Assembly (NCBI GenBank): GCA_019635435.1
Contig: JAHBZM010000001.1
Span: 1 to 64,000 of the forward strand
DNA length: 64,000 bases
From: Ramlibacter sp.
GTDB taxonomy: Bacteria; Pseudomonadota; Gammaproteobacteria; Burkholderiales; Burkholderiaceae_C
Direction of reading: 5' to 3'
A model generated the notes under the pieces. The model was given only the letters and a program-made list of their open reading frames with translations. It had not been told where the DNA came from and ran no database searches. Shown here piece after piece: positions 60,174 to 64,000 of the stretch. A program made the translations under genes and the position numbers. The first letter of the stretch is position 1; every line of letters starts with the position of its first letter.

Positions 60174-60869
60174 TTACGCCGAGATGGTTTGCGTGTCCAC
60201 GCGGACACCCACACCCATCGTCGACGAGACCGCGACTTTCCTCAGGTACACACCCTTGCTCGACGCAGGCTTGGCCTTGTTGAGCGCATCCACCAGCGCC
60301 GCCAGGTTGCCCTGCAGCTTGTCGGTGTCGAACGAACGGCGGCCGATCGTGCCGTGCACGATGCCGGCCTTGTCGACGCGGAACTGGACCTGGCCTGCCT
60401 TGGCGTTCTTCACCGCGGTGGCCACGTCGGGCGTCACGGTGCCGACCTTGGGGTTGGGCATCAGGCCGCGCGGGCCCAGGATCTGGCCCAGAGTACCGAC
60501 CACGCGCATCGCGTCAGGGGCGGCAATCACCACGTCAAAGGGCATGTCGCCGGCCTTGACCATGGCGGCCAGGTCGTCCATGCCGACGATGTCGGCGCCG
60601 GCGGCCTTGGCTTCCTCGGCCTTGGCGCCCTGGGCGAACACGGCCACGCGCTTGGTCTTGCCGGTGCCATTGGGCAGCACCACGGCGCCACGCACCACCT
60701 GGTCGGACTTCTTGGCGTCAATGCCCAGCTGGACGGCCACATCGATGGACTCGTCGAACTTGGCCGTGGCGGCTTCCTTGACGATGGCCAGCGCGTCGGT
60801 CAGGGCGTACAGCTTGGTGCTGTCAACCTTGCCCTGCAGGCCCTTTTGTTTCTTGGTGAGCTTGGTCAT
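60174..60869 (-). CDS. rplA: Ribosomal protein L1
   Basis: 231 residues, normal length. It forms the L1 stalk and can repress the rplKA message in other bacteria. Typical sequence: 'MTKLTKKQKGLQGKVDSTKLYALTDALAIVKE', 'VVLPNGTGKTKRVAVFAQG' and 'GPRGLMPNPKVGTVTPDV'. It starts immediately after the rplK stop codon. Confidence 0.98.
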   Translation of the reverse strand: MTKLTKKQKGLQGKVDSTKLYALTDALAIVKEAATAKFDESIDVAVQLGIDAKKSDQVVRGAVVLPNGTGKTKRVAVFAQGAKAEEAKAAGADIVGMDDLAAMVKAGDMPFDVVIAAPDAMRVVGTLGQILGPRGLMPNPKVGTVTPDVATAVKNAKAGQVQFRVDKAGIVHGTIGRRSFDTDKLQGNLAALVDALNKAKPASSKGVYLRKVAVSSTMGVGVRVDTQTISA

Positions 60870-61301
60870 TTAGAGGCCCTCCACCGTGATGCCCATGGAA
60901 CGGGCGGAACCAGCCAGCGTGCGGATGGCGGCATCCACGCTCGCGGCGTTCATGTCCTTGAGCTTGGTCTTGGCGATTTCCTCGAGCTGGGCCCGGGTGA
61001 TCTTGCCGACCTTGTTGCTGTGGGGCGTGGACGAACCCTTTTCGAGCTTGACCGCCTTCTTGATCAGGACCGTCGCGGGCGGGGTCTTGATGATGAAGGT
61101 GAAGCTCTTGTCCGCGAACGCGGTGATCACCACCGGCAGCGGCAGACCGGGCTCAACACCCTGGGTCTGGGCGTTGAACGCCTTGCAGAACTCCATGATG
61201 TTCAGGCCACGCTGGCCCAGGGCCGGGCCGATGGGCGGTGAGGGATTGGCCTTGCCGGCTGGAACTTGCAGCTTGACAAAACCGACGATTTTTTTCGCCA
61301 T
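60870..61301 (-). CDS. rplK: Ribosomal protein L11
   Basis: 143 residues. The N-terminal 'KIVGFVKLQVPAGKANPSPPIGPALGQRGLNIMEFCKAFNAQT' and C-terminal rRNA-binding 'MNAASVDAAIRTLAGSARSMGITV' are characteristic. It binds the GTPase centre of 23S rRNA. AAGGAG precedes the ATG. It lies 112 bases after nusG, in a gap with small stems such as CCGCAC...GTGCGG. Confidence 0.98.
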   Translation of the reverse strand: MAKKIVGFVKLQVPAGKANPSPPIGPALGQRGLNIMEFCKAFNAQTQGVEPGLPLPVVITAFADKSFTFIIKTPPATVLIKKAVKLEKGSSTPHSNKVGKITRAQLEEIAKTKLKDMNAASVDAAIRTLAGSARSMGITVEGL

Positions 61302-61413
61302 GGTTTTACTCCTTGCGGGTGATAGCGCCTGGGCTCGGTGGCCACGGCTCCCCGGGGGTTAACGACTCAACAAGACCGATTCCGCACCGAGTCGAAAAGT
61401 GCGGATGCGGGCG

Positions 61414-62001
61414 TCAGGTTTTTTCGACCTGACTGAATTCGAGTTCGACGGGCGTGGCACGACCGAAAATCGTGACCGACACGCGAACCTTGCTCTTTTC
61501 GTAGTTGACTTCCTCGACCGTGCCGTTGAAGTCGGTGAACGGGCCGTCCTTGACGCGCACGTACTCGCCCACGACAAACTCCACCTTGTGGCGCGGCTTG
61601 TCGGTGCCTTCCTGCATCTGGCTCACGATCTTCTGGACTTCTTCCTCGGAGATCGGGGCCGGGCGGTTCTTGGCGCCGCCGACAAAGCCGGTCACCTTGT
61701 TGGTGTGCTTCACCAGGTGCCAGGACTCGTCGTCCATGATCATCTCGACCAGCACGTAGCCCGGGAAAAAGCGGCGCTCGGTGGTGCGCTTCTGGCCGTT
61801 CTTGACCTCGACCACTTCTTCGGTGGGCACCAGGATGCGGCCGAACTTGCTCTGCATGCCGGCCCGGTTGATGCGCTCGATGATGTTGCGCTCCACCGCT
61901 TTCTCCATGCCCGAGTAGGCATGGACGACATACCAGCGCAGGTCCGGGTTGACCGGGGCGGCGGGTGCGGAGTCGACGGCAGGGGTTTCAGCTTCAGTCA
62001 T
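61414..62001 (-). CDS. nusG: Transcription termination/antitermination factor NusG
   Basis: 195 residues. After a short Ala/Pro-rich N-terminus comes the NGN domain ('LRWYVVHAYSGMEKAVERNIIERINRAGM') and a C-terminal KOW domain ('EYVRVKDGPFTDFNGTVEEVNYEKSKVRV'), which binds Rho or S10. Its ATG directly follows the secE stop. A GTCAGG/CCTGAC stem spans the stop codon. Confidence 0.97.
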   Translation of the reverse strand: MTEAETPAVDSAPAAPVNPDLRWYVVHAYSGMEKAVERNIIERINRAGMQSKFGRILVPTEEVVEVKNGQKRTTERRFFPGYVLVEMIMDDESWHLVKHTNKVTGFVGGAKNRPAPISEEEVQKIVSQMQEGTDKPRHKVEFVVGEYVRVKDGPFTDFNGTVEEVNYEKSKVRVSVTIFGRATPVELEFSQVEKT

Positions 62002-62385
62002 TTACTTCTTCCAGCCAAGAATGATGTCGTAGAACAGCCATTCCAGCGTTTTGTCGGTGAGCCACAGGAAGATGGCCATGACCGCGCAAAATGCAATGAC
62101 ATAGGCGGTCATCTGGATCGCTTCCTTGCGGGTGGGCCAGACCACTTTCTTGACTTCGCGCCAGGCGTCGCGCCCGAAGGCCACGAATTCCTTGCCGCGC
62201 TCGGAGGTCACAAAGACCACCACCGCGGCACCCAGACCCACCAGCAAGGCGCCCCACTGGGCGACCGGGCCCTGTTTGCCAAGCAGGTAGAAGCCCGCCA
62301 CCGCCGCAATGACCAGAGCCACCACAGCGGCCAGCTTGGCCTTGTCGGCTGCGGAACTGACGGTTTCAACTTGCGAAGTGGCCAT
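62002..62385 (-). CDS. secE: Preprotein translocase subunit SecE
   Basis: 127 residues, the long three-helix form as in Escherichia coli. Two N-terminal helices (about 18-35 and 44-60) precede the conserved cytoplasmic helix 'FGRDAWREVKKVVWPTRKEAIQMT' and the essential third helix 'AYVIAFCAVMAIFLWLTDKTLEWL'. It stabilises SecY in the translocon. Confidence 0.97.
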   Translation of the reverse strand: MATSQVETVSSAADKAKLAAVVALVIAAVAGFYLLGKQGPVAQWGALLVGLGAAVVVFVTSERGKEFVAFGRDAWREVKKVVWPTRKEAIQMTAYVIAFCAVMAIFLWLTDKTLEWLFYDIILGWKK

Positions 62386-62414
62386 TTTTGGCGTTTTCCT
62401 GCTTCTAGCTCAAC

Positions 62415-62461
62415 GCGCCTTTGAAGGCGCCAAACCCGCCGGGTCGCGGCGGGTTCTTTTT
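62415..62461 (+). terminator. Hairpin pair between tRNA-Trp and secE
   Basis: GCGCC-TTTGAA-GGCGC (62415-62430) and AACCCGCC-7 bases-GGCGGGTT (62433-62455). The second is followed by CTTTTT on the plus strand, so as a terminator it would face plus-strand transcription. On the minus strand the stems may guide processing of the tRNA-secE transcript. Confidence 0.45.
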
Positions 62462-62534
62462 GGGGTCACCGCCGGGTAGGACGGGCTTTGGTTTCAGACG
62501 CTTCGCCAGGGGCCTGGCGGGTGCCACACCCAAG

Positions 62535-62610
62535 TGGCAGGGGCAGTAGGAATCGAACCTACAACCTTCGGTTTTGGAGACCGACGCTCTGCCAATTGAG
62601 CTATACCCCT
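62535..62610 (-). tRNA. tRNA-Trp (CCA)
   Basis: 76 bases with encoded CCA. Anticodon loop CTCCAAA gives anticodon CCA. Acceptor AGGGGTA pairs with TGCCCCT (one G-T pair). It lies between tuf and secE, the usual place in betaproteobacteria. Confidence 0.96.
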
Positions 62611-62620
62611 ACGAAATTCC

Positions 62621-63811
<1,191 letters not shown>

Positions 63812-63855
63812 TTTTCGACTCCGAAAAAAGAAACTAGATCAAATCAACAAAATTC

Positions 63856-63930
<75 letters not shown>

Positions 63931-63966
63931 AAATAAAAACCATTCGCCGCGTGCCGTAACGATTTG

Positions 63967-64000
63967 TGGAGCGGGAGACGGGAATCGAACCCGCGTCATT
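63967..64000 (-). tRNA. tRNA-Gly (probably TCC), 3' part only
   Basis: The window edge cuts this tRNA. The visible 3' end has the T arm CGGGTTCGATTCCCG and TCTCCCGC-TCCA, matching the glyT-type tRNA normally found upstream of thrT-tufB. The anticodon is outside the window. Confidence 0.75.

Overview
The window is 64 kb of GC-rich, gene-dense chromosome from a betaproteobacterium, most likely Burkholderiales, family Comamonadaceae. This rests on protein character and gene order: tuf / tRNA-Trp / secE-nusG-rplKAJL-rpoBC, an rplJ with a TTG start, groESL under a CIRCE operator, hexR beside zwf, and an rsmB / DUF4390 / ntrYX-type block. The genus cannot be fixed from the sequence alone. There is no prophage, insertion sequence, integrase or CRISPR array.

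Layout. 1-6.8 kb: the start of a DUF11-repeat exoprotein gene (cut by the window edge), an isolated gspF, a 5'-nucleotidase, an SbmA/BacA-like ABC transporter, queC and an orphan GxSxG lipase-like gene. 6.9-9.4 kb: groES-groEL and a DUF805 protein. 9.5-14.5 kb: central sugar metabolism, with pgi-tal diverging from zwf-hexR across a palindrome-rich intergenic region. 14.5-21.4 kb: a complete dipeptide-type ABC uptake operon with an M20 peptidase/amidohydrolase inside it. 21.6-28.3 kb: a porin, coq7, an OsmC protein, a terminator-bearing leader or small RNA, ilvA, a DegV protein, and cobS-cobC. 28.2-37.8 kb: a type II secretion cluster, gspC diverging from gspG-H-I-J-K-L-M-N-D-E. 37.8-42.9 kb: a SulP transporter, a tandem universal stress protein, two tiny proline-rich proteins and a Cache-type adenylate cyclase. 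43.0-50.3 kb: tRNA-Phe, then a compact leftward run lemA-like, cytochrome c, FccB-like flavoprotein, rsmB, DUF4390, ntrY-like, ntrX-like. 50.3-64 kb: the RNA polymerase / ribosomal protein / nusG-secE / tuf block with three tRNAs, read leftward.

The genes form several working sets. Pgi, Tal, Zwf and the HexR repressor manage glucose-6-phosphate flux. The gsp cluster plus the distant gspF encodes almost all of a type II secretion machine; no prepilin peptidase gene is visible. The ABC operon couples uptake with hydrolysis of an amide or peptide substrate. The cytochrome c / FccB pair suggests sulfide oxidation feeding the respiratory chain.

The most unusual signal is a family of eight 55-bp dispersed palindromic elements that align without a single gap. 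Six lie inside conserved protein-coding genes (ABC transporter, pgi, cobS, cobC, gspD, rsmB), one overlaps the hexR stop codon and one is intergenic. Compensatory changes between copies support a conserved hairpin. Other leads are an attenuator-like leader or small RNA with a polyproline mini-ORF before ilvA, perfect palindromes between tal and zwf and upstream of the ABC operon, and a partial terminator between rplL and rpoB.
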